Shown: positions 21,701 through 33,003, counted from the stretch's first letter. The stretch: 64,000 nucleotides of DNA from Flaveria trinervia (GCA_025506515.1 CM046453.1:9139776-9203775); one strand, 5' to 3'. The notes: generated from the sequence alone by a model not told the origin. Translations and numbers: made by a program.

Positions 21701-23080
21701 CTTGATTGCAGCTCTGATACCAATTGTTAGACAACTGGATCAAGAGAAGCAAACAACAGCAGCATTTTTGTGGGAAAACACACCCACGACTCTTTTCTTT
21801 TATTGAATAAAAAACCACACTTTAAACTCTAAGACAATGACCCTCATTTATACTAATACTAACCTTGATACTAATGAAAATCTCCACTCAAACACAGCTG
21901 GAATGACAACCCATTCACAGCCAAAACATAAATACTAATACCTTAAATAGGACTAATTAAAACTTACTAAATAAAACAAACATATCTTTAGACTCTTGAT
22001 GATTCCCCCCCTAAACTTTCACATATGACCACAATTAGGATTAACTTCTAACACCCACTTTTACTGGTTTTCTATCTTTAACCCTTTTAAAGGCCATCTT
22101 TGTTCGCAAGTTGGTGTCCATGAGTTTTCCAAAACAAAGAAAAAAACATGATATTTCAAAATTTACAACTCAAAGATTACAATTTTTCTATTTTTTGAAT
22201 TGTAAAACATCAAACTAGATTCTATTACCATGTTGTCTTTAAAGTTTAACCCCCTTGAAGGCCACGTGTCTAGTGTATGCCATATTTTACCTGACCCATT
22301 GGTTCGCTGGTTATTGGCGTTGCCTCGTGAGTCTTTTAATAATGGGTTCTCATGATTACTAAAAGTAATGGAAAACAATGAGTCTTCTAGTAATGGGTTC
22401 TTACGATTACTAAAAGTAATGGAAAACAAAGACTGATGTTTTAAAATTTACAACTCAAAGATCAGAATTTCGATTTATTCGACTGTAAAACATCAAACAT
22501 TTTAGGTATGGGAACCTCGAGAACATCCAGGAGTATGATGTAACCAAAGCATACCGGATAGCAATGGAAACATGGGCAAACTGGATAGAAACCAACATCA
22601 ATTCACATGATCAGAAAGTGTTCTTCATGACCATGTCTCCAACACACCTATGGTGAGTAATTTACCATATTACCCTTGATCTCACGCCTCGTGTTGTCGA
22701 TGCTAAAACTAAGATCCAACAACCGCAGGAACTGGGAATGGAAGACTGGAGACGGGGGCAACTGTTTCAGCGAGTCACAACCCATACAACGGCCTTATTG
22801 GGGAACTGGTTCAAATCTTGATATTATGGGAATCGTTAAGGATGTTTTGGGACAGTTGAATGTTAATGTGAGAGTACTAAATATTACTCAGTTGTCAGAA
22901 TACAGAAAAGATGGTCACACGTCGGTTTATGGTGAAAGGAAAGGGAAACTGTTGACAAAGGAACAAAGATTAGATCCGAAAAATTATGCTGATTGCATTC
23001 ATTGGTGTTTACCAGGGGTCCCTGACACATGGAATGAGATCTTGTACGCGGTTCTATTGCAAGATTATCGAAAATTTTGA
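18733..23080 (+). CDS. TBL-family polysaccharide O-acetyltransferase (frameshift in exon 1)
   Basis: TBL/DUF231 proteins sit in the Golgi membrane and acetylate cell-wall polysaccharides; the sequence looks closest to the ESK1/TBL28-33 xylan group. Exons: 18733-19099, 19205-19376, 19488-19687, 22506-22652, 22729-23080; all introns are GT-AG and all phases agree. The start ATG leads into a hydrophobic signal anchor (QYLFPAALASLL). The PMR5N domain holds CDIFQGKWVWDN, the Ser active site is in FVGDSVQRSMFDSM (exon 2), and the DxxH site is in DCIHWCLPGVPDTWN (exon 5). One base appears missing near 18797-18800: the ATG frame hits TGA at 18835, while the downstream frame stays open back through the exon. 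With it corrected the protein would be about 412 residues, normal for the family. Intron 3 holds a 2.27-kb retroelement. Confidence 0.87.
19789..20116 (-). repeat. 3' LTR of gag-only element
   Basis: TGTTAGACAATTGG to AACTTCTAACA; differs from the other copy at a few places, including a longer C run near 20067. Confidence 0.88.
20200..21089 (-). pseudogene. Copia-type gag of the gag-only element
   Basis: Starts at ATG 21089 (MTESVGTVVVPHRE). A UBN2/gag-like N-terminal half contains LTTTNYTAWSIMMETILVAHG, a stop codon near 20815 and a frame change between 20800 and 20600. The segment 20273-20593 then carries MTFEEVVGRLKAYEERVK and an Arg/Gly-rich RGRGRGRSLGRGRG stretch. A CCHC knuckle follows, read on the minus strand at about 20254-20213: C-Y-R-C-E-E-F-G-H-F-A-Y-E-C. 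Nothing of pol follows; the purine tract and LTR come within about 100 bp. The frame is broken, so this copy is probably dead. Confidence 0.8.
21214..21331 (-). repeat. 33-bp tandem repeat in leader of gag-only element
   Basis: Three full units (21214-21246, 21247-21279, 21280-21312) and a partial fourth, each starting TCTGTTTCACA(C/T)AGATAC. Because 33 is divisible by 3, the minus strand reads an 11-residue repeat, LCETDYILLLY, in a 63-codon ORF. The TCTGTTTCACACAGA core is partly self-complementary. Confidence 0.85.
21711..21722 (-). other. PBS of gag-only element
   Basis: GCTCTGATACCA on the plus strand, complement of the initiator tRNA-Met PBS, two bases from the LTR at 21725. Confidence 0.88.
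21725..22053 (-). repeat. 5' LTR of gag-only element
   Basis: TGTTAGACAACTGG to AACTTCTAACA, 329 bp, followed by the CCCAC duplication. Confidence 0.88.
22145..22505. repeat. Nested tandem duplications in TBL intron 3
   Basis: A roughly 70-bp stretch containing ACAACTCAAAGAT and GTAAAACATCAAAC occurs at about 22145-22213 and again at about 22434-22500. Between them a 51-bp unit, GAGTCTT..TAATGGGTTCT.., is tandemly doubled at about 22328-22430. Only intron DNA is affected. Confidence 0.75.
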
Positions 23081-23578
23081 TGTTATAGAACACAATAAAG
23101 CTGATTGATTTGAAAAAAAGTTTTGTATTGTTAAACTGAATTCTTTGAAGAACACAATACTTGCGAAGCAGTGTTCAACTATTGCAATGTTTGCCTTTGG
23201 TTGTAAATTGTTTATGGTAGTTTCTCATAGCAAAGAACAATGCTTTTGGATCAACATGCACTAGATAAAACTTGTTTGTATGGTTTAAAAATGCTGTTTT
23301 TTTTGCAATTGGTGACATGATCAAAGGAATCAAAGATGATTGATTACATGCATCACTTTGGAAATAGTTTTCCATTGTATTGTAATATGTTCGAAAATTG
23401 AAGTATAGATTGTTGTTCTTGCATTTTGTTTAAAGATAGTTGGTTACCTTGATACATTGTTGTAACAGGTTTGAGTCCTACTATCCAATGTGTCATAGCC
23501 CGATCATCGTAAATGAGCACCAGAGCTTCGAGAATCTAAACCAAATTTCTTGCCAACATAAACTCATCTTCAAGCACA
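23081..23578. other. TBL 3' flank, no gene seen
   Basis: Contains the presumed 3' UTR of the TBL gene (AATAAAG at about 23093) and 500 bp without any recognisable ORF. Confidence 0.5.
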
Positions 23579-24499
23579 TGTTGGGTTTGTTAGAACATAA
23601 ACATAGTTTAACCATTTAAACATTGTGAAAAACGCAGCAGAAATGAACTTTATAACATAATTTATGAACTGAAAAGTCGAGTTCTATTTTGATATTATAA
23701 AGTTACAAACAAATCCAGGAACAAAGGATCTTTATAGGTGAATATAACTAGCTATAGAAACACATAATATACAATATGGACAACCATAAAGAAGCTGCCA
23801 TGAACTACCTTCCAACAGCAAAAAGGGCGGATATGGAGGATGATATGGACCAAGAAAACGACCAAGGCACCAAAAGGAGGTCCTCTCAAGCTTGTATACC
23901 CCAAGCACTATAGCAAAAACCTTCTTGCTAGGGAGAAGAACACCAAGATCAATCCAAAACCCTCTATTGTTGATGTTGCTGGCCGAGAGAGAGTTTTGGA
24001 GAGAGAGAGTTTTTGTGTGAAATGATGTGTGTGAAAAGGGTCACATGCACACTCCTTCTCATGTGTGTTTTCAAGACAAAAGAAAATGATCCCATTGGAC
24101 CATAGTGAGGCTGAAAATTAGCCATCTAGAAGGTGTTTTCCCACCCAAAACTTTTAAAAAAACACACATTTTAAAAGGGTCATGTACATTATTTAAATTA
24201 ACCCTTTTAATTTAAATGACTCTTTCATTTTATTATTTAATGTAACTTAAACCTATATAAATACCAATACAAATAATAATATTCATCAACAAAATATCGT
24301 TATAATTTGTTCCACCACAAATGCAATATTTAGAAAACCTATTTTCTAAATTTGGTGTGATTATTTAATTGCATGATCATATCAACAATTAAATAATTGT
24401 TTGTGTTTGCAAAGCTTGTTATTGGGTATAACCCGACTTGGATCATAATGTACTAACCGCATCAATATTCTACGTTTCTTGGGCATATAGAATCCAACA
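23579..24499 (-). repeat. 3' LTR of copia element
   Basis: From TGTTGGGTTTG to GAATCCAACA, matching 30701-31626. On the minus strand TATTTATATAGG near 24262-24251 may be the TATA region. Confidence 0.9.
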
Positions 24500-24517
24500 A
24501 TCTCCCACTTGCACAAG
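24500..24517 (-). other. Polypurine tract of copia element
   Basis: On the minus strand TTGTGCAAGTGGGAGAT directly precedes the LTR, the common copia purine tract. Confidence 0.85.
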
Positions 24518-25276
24518 ATTCATAGAAAATTGATGCAAGCAGTAAATACCGCCTAACAACGGTTTACTACCCTTAATACGCATGACTTATAGCCATTCAA
24601 TAACATCATCCCATTCAAGTATCCCACTTGAAATGATTTAGGTGAATTAATCATTTATCATTTTGTTACAGATGTCATGTTAAATCCAAGGACACAGAAT
24701 GATCATTCCTTGTTGATTTAACTTAATCAGGCCTTAGACATCTTGCTCTCAACGAATAAAAGGAACAAATTCCATCTTGACTACATACGTTTCTCACAAA
24801 CACCTCGTGTCACGCCTGAACATAGCCTTACGTATTGTTCATTATTTCAGGGCAGTGAAGAACTAGCTCAAGGTATAACACTTGGTGAATATCAAAACCC
24901 AATATGTATCTCAGGTCTGAGGATACCAAATGATATTCACCTTTACTCAAATTTACTTATGATTATTCTAGAAGATTCCATGTAGTAAAATTTGAGATGC
25001 GGGTTAGTCCAATATTTGTATCCCACAAATATCTATGAACTTTGGCAGCAACCATTTGCTCTATATTCATTCCTTATGAATATCCACCAATCCAAATTCA
25101 TAATAATCTTACCCTCATACTTGTTCCCACAAGTATGAACGACTACGGACATTTAGAGTAAACAATTTACCCATGGATTAAACATGCTAAATTGGAACAT
25201 TCATTGAAATATTATGACCAAATAATTTTATTCAAGTAGTAAGGGAGTTCCAGATATCCAAATACGAAATTACAAA
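24518..25276 (-). other. 3' untranslated part of copia element
   Basis: About 760 bp between the RNase H stop and the purine tract with no recognisable coding content; ORF 24743-24985 is a shadow. Confidence 0.6.
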
Positions 25277-26874
25277 TCAAATCCAATCACTAGAATATCG
25301 AAGTCCCATAGCACAGGTATGACCTTCATGCTTTGCCTTTTCTAGGAGCTTCGTAAGAGGATCTGCAATATTTTGATCTGTGTGAACTTTGCGAATACAT
25401 ATCTTTCCTTTCTCAACTTCATCTTGTATGTAGTTAAATCTCCACTCAATGTGCCTAGTCTTTTGATGAGCACGAGGTTCCTTGATTTGATCAATCGCAC
25501 CCTCGTTATCACAAAAGATCTCTAGGGGGTCCTGAATGGAAGGGACAACCCCTAGCTTGGCAATGAATTTCTTCAACCATGCAGCTTCTTGAGCTGCCAA
25601 TGAGGCGGTGACGTATTCAAATTCTGTAGTTGATAAAGCCACCACATCTGTTTAGAGCTCTTCCAAGAGACAACTCCTCCATTCAGAATGAAAATGTATC
25701 CCGATTGCGATCGTGAATTATCACGATCGGTTTGAAAACTCGCATCCGTGTAACCTTTTACAACGAGTTCCTCATCACCAGATCCATAGATTAGAAACAT
25801 ATCTTTGGTCCTCCTTAGGTACTTAAGTATGTTCTTAACAACCATCCAATGACTGCTTCTAGGATTTTGCTGGTATCGGCTTGTCATGCTTAAGGCGCAT
25901 GAAACGTCCGGTCGAGTGCATATTATTGCATACATGATGGATCCAATAGCAGATGCGTATGGGATTGCCTTCATTTTATCTTGCTCATCCTTTGAGCTTG
26001 GACATTGAGTCGTACTCAATACCGTTCCTCTTTGAATAGGTATCGTACCTTTCTTAGAGTTTTCCATCTTGAACTTTTTCAAGATCTTATCAATGTATGC
26101 ACTTTGATTTAAACCAATCAACCGCCTTGATCTATCCCTATAGATCTTTATTCCTAGAATATAGGTGGCCTCACCAAGATCCTTGATGGAAAAACAACTT
26201 TCAAGCCAGGTTTTTACACCTTTCAAGGTTGGAATGTCATTTCCAAATAGTAGTATGTCATCAACATACAATACTAGGAAAGTGATGATGCTCCCATTAG
26301 CTTTCTTATATACACAAGCTTCATCAGCGTTCTTGATGAATCCAAATTTAATTACTTCTTCATCAAAATGGTGATTCCAACTTCTCGATGCTTGTTTCAA
26401 TCCATAGATTGAATTCTTTAACTTGCATACTTTTTTAGGATGTTTTGGATCAACCAAACCTTCAGGCTGAATCATATAGACATCTTCCTCAAGATATCCA
26501 TTTAGGAAAGCGGTTTTGACATCCATTTGCCAAATCTTATAATCATAATGAGAAGCTATGGCAAACAATATCCTTATAGATTTTAGCATCGCAACAGGTG
26601 AGAAAGTTTCATCATAGTCAACCCTTTGAGTTTGAGTGAAACCCTTTGCTACAAGTCTAGCTTTATAAGTATCCAAGTTTCCATGCATATCGGTTTTCTT
26701 CTTGAAAACCCACTTATTTCCAACTACTTTAGAGTTAAAAGGTGGTATAACCAAGTCCCATACTTGATTGTCATACATGGATTGCATCTCAACGTTCATG
26801 GCCTCAAGCCATTTGTCACAATCCGAATTGGATAACGCATCATGGTATGTGATTGGTTTATCGGAATCTATCAC
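25277..26874 (-). pseudogene. Copia reverse transcriptase and RNase H
   Basis: Reads from 26874 down. RT landmarks are WVFKKKTDMHGNLDTYKARL, YDETFSPVAMLKSIR, WQMDVKTAFLNGYLEEDVYM, IYGLKQASRSWN and the catalytic LYVDDILLF. After DLGEATYILGIKIYRD comes the connection to RNase H, with KGYTDASFQTDRD and SGYIFILNGGVVSWKSSKQ. A frame change near 25640 breaks the chain. The rest (25277-25645) has VALSTTEFEYVTASLAAQEA, IFCDNEGAI and RHIEWRFNYI. With RT 433 residues long before the break, this is the best preserved part of the element. Confidence 0.92.
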
Positions 26875-28056
26875 ATAGCATCCATCAGTGAAAAATCCAT
26901 ATCTTTAAGGTGGATTACTAGTTCTACCAGATCTGCGAACGTTTCTGTGTATTGATCAACTATTTGATCACTTTCAACATCCTCATGTTGAGTGCTAGTG
27001 TCAACCAAACGTGTATCGGGTTGCGGTTCTTGATCCTCTTCAAGATCCATAGTTCTACTACCAGTTCCTTCCATAAGGAACTTGGTTTCCAAGAACTCAC
27101 CCTTTTTGGCAACAAACACCTTTTGTTGTATTGGATCATAGAAATAGTATCCCATAGAATCTCTTGGATATCCAATAAAGATACACTTAGTGGAACGGCT
27201 TTCTAACTTGTTCAAGGTGGGAGTCTTCACATAAGCCTCACACCCCCACACCATCAAATATGAAAATGATGGAACCCTTCCATGCCATATTCATAAGGTG
27301 TCCTTTCCACTTTCTGGTTGGGGCCATATTCAAAATACGGGCCACAGAGAGCAGAGAAAAACCCAAAATGATAGAGGTAATGAGCTTCTAGCCATCATAG
27401 ATCGAACCATATCCAATAGAGTTCGATTTCTCTGCTCGGACATGCCATTATGTTGTGGTGTTCCCGGTGGAGATAGTTATGAGACAATCCCACAACTTCT
27501 AAGATGGTCCCTAAAAGCATCATTGAGGTATTCACATCCTCTATCGGTGTGGAGAATTTTAATTGACTTATTGAGTTGATTTTGTACTTCATTTTGAAAG
27601 ATCTTGAACATTTCAAAAGCTTCATCTTTGTGTCTTAACAAGTACACATACCCATATCGACTATAGTCGTCAGTAAAGGTAATGAAGTACCTTTCATTGT
27701 ACCTTGTCATAGGTTTAAAAGGACCACATACATCCGAATGTATGATACCTAATAAATCCTTTGCCCTTTCTGTTTTGCCACTAAAAGGTGCCTTGGTCAT
27801 TTTACCTTGTAAACAAGACTCACATACATTAATGAATCGCATTCACTTGTTTTTAAAAGACCATTCTTTTGTAGTGTTTGTATTCTTTCTTGTTTATATG
27901 ACCAAGACGGCAATGCCAAAGGTAACTGTCACTCAAATCCGATTTGAGTCTCTTGGTACTAGTTTGGTACAATAAGCTATCATTCAATGTATTTTCACGA
28001 ACCAATTCATAGATACCATTGATGGGAATAGCTTTAAAGTAAAACATGTCATTCAA
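26871..28056 (-). pseudogene. Copia integrase region (frameshifted)
   Basis: Fragments in order: the gag-preintegrase HHCC start with LWHCRLGHINKKEYKH (28056-27853); CESCLQGKMTKAPFSG and the catalytic core IIHSDVCGPF..ILHTDRGCEYL (27842-27477); then 27257-26871 with the C-terminal words KLESRSTKCIFIGYPRDSMGYYFYD. The block holding the catalytic Glu falls in the disrupted zone between 27477 and 27257, where the frame is broken. Confidence 0.85.
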
Positions 28057-28107
28057 AGTAACGTGAATTTCATTTCCAATAAATGATAATACATATCCAA
28101 AATGTTT

Positions 28108-29291
28108 TTATAGGGCTACGGAAATAATGTTCCTAGTCAAACTAGGAGCATACAAAACATTGTACAAAATTACTTCCAAACCATTTGGAAGTTTCAAGAT
28201 GTAGTCACCACGGGCTTCAACTTGAACTTTAGCCCCATTGCCCATGTAGAGGCTAACATCCCCTTTGTTGAAGTTGCTACTTCTTTTGAACCCCTGCAAC
28301 AAATTGCAAATGTGAGTTCCATATTCGGTATCTAATACCCATGTGTTAGAGGATATTAAGTTTAAATTAATATGGATCATGTATATGGTACCTGAGATCT
28401 GCCCGACATCCCTCTTTGCTTTCAAGTCTTGGAGATGGACAGGACAATTTCTTGCCCAATGTCCAATCTCCCCACACTTGAAGCATGGGTCATTGGAAGT
28501 AACCTTTTGCTTCTTCTCATGTGCTTTGGGTGGCACCCTTGCCACCCCTTTCCCCTTTCCCCATACGGGTCCCTTACCCTTGGCAACTTTTGCCTTGGGT
28601 GCGGGATGAGGCCTCTTCTTGTTCCCACCTTCATTAATGGTGAGAACGGGTAAAACCCTTTTACCCATGGCCGCCTCGGCCATTTTGAGCATAGAGTGAA
28701 GCTCACCAATGCTTTTGTCCCAAACATTCATGTTGTAGTTCAACATGAACGTCTCAAACCTTTTGGTAAGGCTATTGAGGATCAAATCCGTGGCCAATTC
28801 CTTTGAGACAGGACAATTTAGCCTTTCGAGGCGGTCAATGTGACTTTTCATCTTAAGTACATAAGATGAAACTGATTGGTTGTCATCCATACGACATGCA
28901 TGGAGTGCTCGAACCGTTTCGAAGCGCTCAACACTCGCTTGCTGTTGGAACGTTTCCTTCAGTTGGGTTATCATGTCATAAGCTCCGTGATTCTCATACT
29001 CCTTCTGGAGATCCGGAGTCATGCTTGCCAACATAAGTCAAGACACTTGGATAGAGTCCTCAGTGTACTTCATCCAATCGTTATAGGCCTCCTCATCATC
29101 CTCACTAGGTTGACGGGGATAGGGTCGTCTAAAACATATGATCGTTTTTCTTGCTTGAGAATGATTCTCAAGTTTCGATACCAATCGATAAAATTGTTAT
29201 GATTTAGACATTCCTTTTGGAGAATCGCTCGTAAAGATTGGGTGGACGTGGATGAATTATCATGATTATCATTATTATTGGTGGACATCAC
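28108..29291 (-). pseudogene. Copia gag and protease start
   Basis: ATG at 29291 (MMSTNNNDNHDNSS). A frame change lies near 29100 and a TGA near 29037, then a long frame 29034-28108. The gag domain has MKSHIDRLERLNCPVS and LTKRFETFMLNYN, a Lys/Pro/Gly-rich linker, and a CCHC knuckle CFKCGEIGHWARNC. The protease motif reads WVLDTEYGTHIC, where D-T-G is expected; the catalytic-loop Gly is replaced by Glu, so the protease would probably be inactive. Confidence 0.87.
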
Positions 29292-29405
29292 AAAATTTTA
29301 ACAAAGATCAATTTTAGTATTTTCAATATTGTTATTTTAATAATTAATACCTTTTAAGGTCATTTTCATATTAAAATCTAGAACCCAATATTACATTTAA
29401 ATAGT

Positions 29406-29718
29406 GGTTAGGTGACCTTTATCCCACAATTAAATTAATAAGATGGTCAACGATTGACGATTGCAACCATTTGCAACTTCTAGAGGTATGGGATCGACTT
29501 GAAACATCATATGTAAAGTCGGCATGTTAATCCCATCAACACCATTTGGAAACCATATCGTAGGTGATTCATTTGACATGTTTTGCAAATCAAGACACCT
29601 ATTTACACATGTGTGAGTTTGCCAAAATAAGCGGTTAGGTGACCTTTATCCCACGAATATGGCATTCTCACCTCAAGTCACAAGTTCCCTCAAAATGGTT
29701 AGGTGACCTTTATCCCAC
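29406..29718. repeat. Three copies of a 22-bp motif in copia leader
   Basis: An identical 22-bp word, starting GGTTAGGTGACC and ending TTATCCCAC, stands at 29406-29427, 29633-29654 and 29697-29718 in the 5' leader. The GGTTAGGTGACC half is itself partly palindromic (GGTnACC). Exact conservation against diverged surroundings suggests a binding or packaging role, or local copying. Confidence 0.85.
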
Positions 29719-30686
29719 TAAGAGTCCCGAGTGACTCAAGTGTTGTGTAAAAAGACGGTGTTGATCTTATTTTTAAAATATTTAGAGATTTTTTAATTCT
29801 AGTTTAGAAAACTCTATGTATTCATATTTGCATGCTTTCAAATACAAAATACCCTATGGTACATTGATTAAAACCCTTTTAATCTTTGAAATCATTAAAC
29901 AATATTACTAACCTTTTATTACCTTTTAATGATTAATGACCATTTAGATAGTTTGTTATGATCATTGAAGGATGGTTAAGCAAACATCATATATAAGCAA
30001 TCAACCACAATACCATAATCAAACAAATATTAGTGCATAACCATAGCATCTAAAATGGCCACACTTGTTTGCCATCACAAGTGTGGTCCATAGGACATTT
30101 CTAAGGGACAAAACACAACACAAAAGGCTTCCATGAATCTCCCACTTGAAACCCCATCCAAATGCTCCATGTTTCTTGTGTATTTCCTTTGTGCTTCTAG
30201 CGCGTACATCTTCATATTACAAGATATTTTATCCTAATACAAGATTTCTAGTAAAATGAAAAGTACCTAATCTATTTATTACATCCCAATAATAAATAAA
30301 TTACATTTTAACCAAGCACAAATAAATGATTATACAACCCAATTGAATGAATAAAAACAACCATTACAATCATCCAAATAACACAAGGTCAAGGGCTAGG
30401 TTATGCACCATAAAAAACAATGATCATATCATCCAAAACAACAATGAATCCCCACTAAAACCCATGAAATTTCAGCCAACACAAACTGAAATTTTGGGTT
30501 TTATCTTGTCCAAACAAACAAACAATACAACATACATGTCTTTCAAAGTTTAATCACAAGCATGTGTGATATAACTTTGAAAGTTTGGGGATTCATAATA
30601 CATGAATATAGCAGCCCCTAAAGGGGTTTTAAAGTCCCATAAAATGAATTTTCAAGGACAAAACAAGCTAGCTATCCATATAACCG
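29719..30686 (-). other. Copia 5' leader, no gene seen
   Basis: Untranslated leader between PBS and gag, AT-rich. No domain is seen in the few short ORFs. Confidence 0.6.
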
Positions 30687-30700
30687 GCTCTTGATGCCAA
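30687..30700 (-). other. PBS-like site of copia element
   Basis: The plus strand reads GGCTCTTGATGCCAA next to the LTR. The minus strand TTGGCATCAAGAGCC resembles the initiator tRNA-Met PBS with a few changes. Confidence 0.65.
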
Positions 30701-31626
30701 TGTTGGGTTTGTTAGAACATAAACATAGTTTAACCATTTAAACATTGTGAAAAACGCAGCGGAAATGAACTTTATAACATAAATTATGAATTGAAAAATC
30801 GAGTTCTATTTTTATATTATAAAGTTACAAACAAACCCAAGAACAAAGGATCTTTATATGTGAATATAACTAGCTATAGAAACACATAAACATACAATAT
30901 GGACAACCATAAAGAAGCTGCCATGAACTACCTTCCAGCAGCAAAAAGGGCGGATATGGAGGATGATATGGACCAAGAAAACGACCAAGGCACCAAAAGG
31001 AGGTCCTCTCAAGCTTGTATACCCCAAGCACTATAGCAAACACCTTCTTGCTAAGGAGAAGAACACCAAGATCAATCCAAAACCCTTTATTGTTGATGTT
31101 GCTGGCCGAGAGAGAGTTTTGGAGAGAGAGAGAGAGTTTTTGTGTGAAATGATGTGTGTGAAAAGGGTCACATGCACACTCCTTCTCATGTGTGTTTTCA
31201 AGATAAAAGAAAATGATCCCACTGGACCATAGTGAAGCTGAAAATTAGCCATCTAGAAGGTGTTTTCCCACCCAAAACTTTAAAAAAAACACACATTTTA
31301 AAGGGATCATGTACATTATTTAAACTAAAGCCCTTTTAATTTAAATGACTCTTTCATTTTATTATTTAATGTTACTTAACCTATTTAAATAACAATACAA
31401 ATAATAAAATTCATCAACAAAATATCTTTATAATTTGTTCCACCACAAATGCAATATTTAGAAAACCTATTTTCTAAATTGGTGTGATTATTTAATTGTA
31501 TGATCATATCATCAATTAAATAACTGTTTGTGTTTGCAAAGCTTGTTATTGGGTATAACACGACTTGGATCATAACGTACTAACCGCATCAATATTCTAC
31601 GTGTCTTGGGCATATAGAATCCAACA
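30701..31626 (-). repeat. 5' LTR of copia element
   Basis: 926 bp, closely matching 23579-24499; includes a short GA microsatellite at about 31120-31137 that is longer than in the other LTR. Confidence 0.9.
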
Positions 31627-31924
31627 TTTGTCTTACCATCATCATACGTTATCTTTAATACACAGACCGATGGATTTCATTTCCACAGTCGACAATGTCA
31701 AGAAAGATCGACTGATAACCAAGCTAAGCAAATAGGGGCGGAGCTTGAACAAAACCATAGGGGGGGGGGTGGGGGCGATGGCGAAATTTTTAGACGGGCG
31801 AACATGATATTTATATAAAAATTTATACTACGGGACAAAAGTTTACACTACCGAACTAAAATTTGACACTACCGACAAAAAAAGAGCCCCCCCGGTCTCC
31901 ATTAACCTCCGCCACTGAAGCTAA
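31627..31924. other. Short G-rich unclassified patch
   Basis: Contains AGGGGCGGAGCTT (about 31733) and, near 31905, AACCTCCGCC in the opposite sense, with a G run of ten at about 31761. The two ends are loosely complementary, so it may be a small decayed mobile element. No gene. Confidence 0.3.
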
Positions 31925-32248
31925 GGGGGCGTTGGTTGGAAGTAATGGAATTGAATGGAATGGAATTAAGAAAGTAGTATAATTTTCAAATAAATTATAT
32001 TTAAATGGATAATGAAATTTAAAACCCAATGGAATATTTCACCTCAAATTCCTTTAGTTGTGAGATTTCAAAATCCTTCCACCTAGAGAGGGAATTTGAA
32101 ATTTCACAACCAATGGAATTTGAGGTGAAATATTTCATTAGGCTTTACATTTCATTACTCATTCAAACATAATTTGACTTAAAATTATACTAGTTTTTCA
32201 ATTTCATTCTATTCCATTTCATTCCATTCCTTCCAACCAAACGGCTCC
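31925..32248. mobile_element. Tourist-like MITE
   Basis: 324 bp with terminal inverted repeats (left GGGGGCGTTGGTTGGAAG, right, reversed, GGAGCCGTTTGGTTGG) and a TAA target duplication at 31922-31924 and 32249-32251, as for PIF/Harbinger-derived MITEs. The arms continue with GGAATGGAAT-type repeats. An inner pair, ATTTCACCTCAAATTCC and GGAATTTGAGGTGAAAT, is perfectly complementary, so the whole can fold into a long hairpin. No coding capacity. Confidence 0.85.
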
Positions 32249-32371
32249 TAAAAGTCATTATCTGCTCGTCTTGGTCACACACGACAAAAAGAATAACCGT
32301 GTAACACGTACAAAAGGGAGCTAAAAAAGCTTATTGCAAATATATAAAATGAAATCCGTTACGTGGTTTCT

Positions 32372-32932
32372 TCCTATTCTAATAAAAGAATAACTAGAGG
32401 TGACATTTGGCACGATCACATTCATTCTCATTTAAAAATTCCATCTTCAATCTCTTATAATAAATACATGAATTTCTTATAATTGTATTTAATTATATTT
32501 TAGATTAAAAATAGTTTTTTAATAAATTAAGCAAAAAATCTTTTTATTAATGTTATTTTTAAAGAAACAAAATTTTATGAAAATAATGTTTTCTAAAATA
32601 TCAATCTTTTTTCTAAATTTGAAATATTTTAAAATTAATACTTTTAGAAAGTAAAAATTTATAAATATAATATAATTAAAATTGGGAGTAAGATAATATA
32701 AAAATGATATTTTTTTTAAAACGGCTTGTTTTGAAACAAAATGTTTAATTAATTTTTTTAAAACAAAATAATTTTAAAAGTTGATATTATTATTTATTAC
32801 TTATAATTCTTACTCATACGTGATTTCAATTGTATATTATTTTAGAATATCTTTTTATAATAATAATAAAATTATATTATATTTAATATTTTATTTATTA
32901 AGCTCGTGTAATACACGGGTTACTAAAACTAG
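32372..32932 (+). mobile_element. Non-autonomous Helitron, copy 1
   Basis: Begins near TCCTATTCTAATAAAAG and ends with the hairpin CTCGTGTAATACACGGG, then TTACTAAAACTAG|T, the CTRR end and following T typical of Helitrons. AT-rich, no Rep/helicase. It is similar along its length to the copy at 33004-36287 with the solo LTR removed. The exact 5' end is uncertain. Confidence 0.7.
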
Positions 32933-33003
32933 TGATGAATAACTAAAAACAATGATTGTGCATCTATGATAAGTTGGTATAAAAACTTCATAGCAACTAA
33001 GAA

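Larger units (their letters stand above)
19789..22053 (-). mobile_element. Gag-only LTR retrotransposon in TBL intron 3
   Basis: A 2265-bp element bounded by a perfect target duplication CCCAC (19784-19788 and 22054-22058). It has LTRs of 328 and 329 bp, an initiator tRNA-Met PBS, a purine tract before the 3' LTR, and a copia-type gag with one zinc knuckle, but no protease, integrase, RT or RNase H. This matches the definition of terminal-repeat retrotransposons with a GAG domain (TR-GAG). It lies antisense to the host gene and wholly within an intron, so splicing could remove it. It must use enzymes of another copia element. Confidence 0.88.
23579..31626 (-). mobile_element. Ty1/copia retrotransposon (8 kb)
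   Basis: A minus-strand element with 0.92-kb LTRs, gag, protease, integrase, RT and RNase H in copia order, a classical purine tract, and a PBS-like site. LTRs are closely similar. Unlike the other LTR elements here, the flanking five bases do not match (GCACA before 23579, TTTGT after 31626), so no target duplication is seen. Frameshifts and stops break the polyprotein. Confidence 0.92.

Noticed and set aside
28343..28609. Plus-strand ORFs over copia gag (and many similar over pol regions)
   Set aside because: They are shadows of the minus-strand gag and pol frames, which carry recognised motifs.
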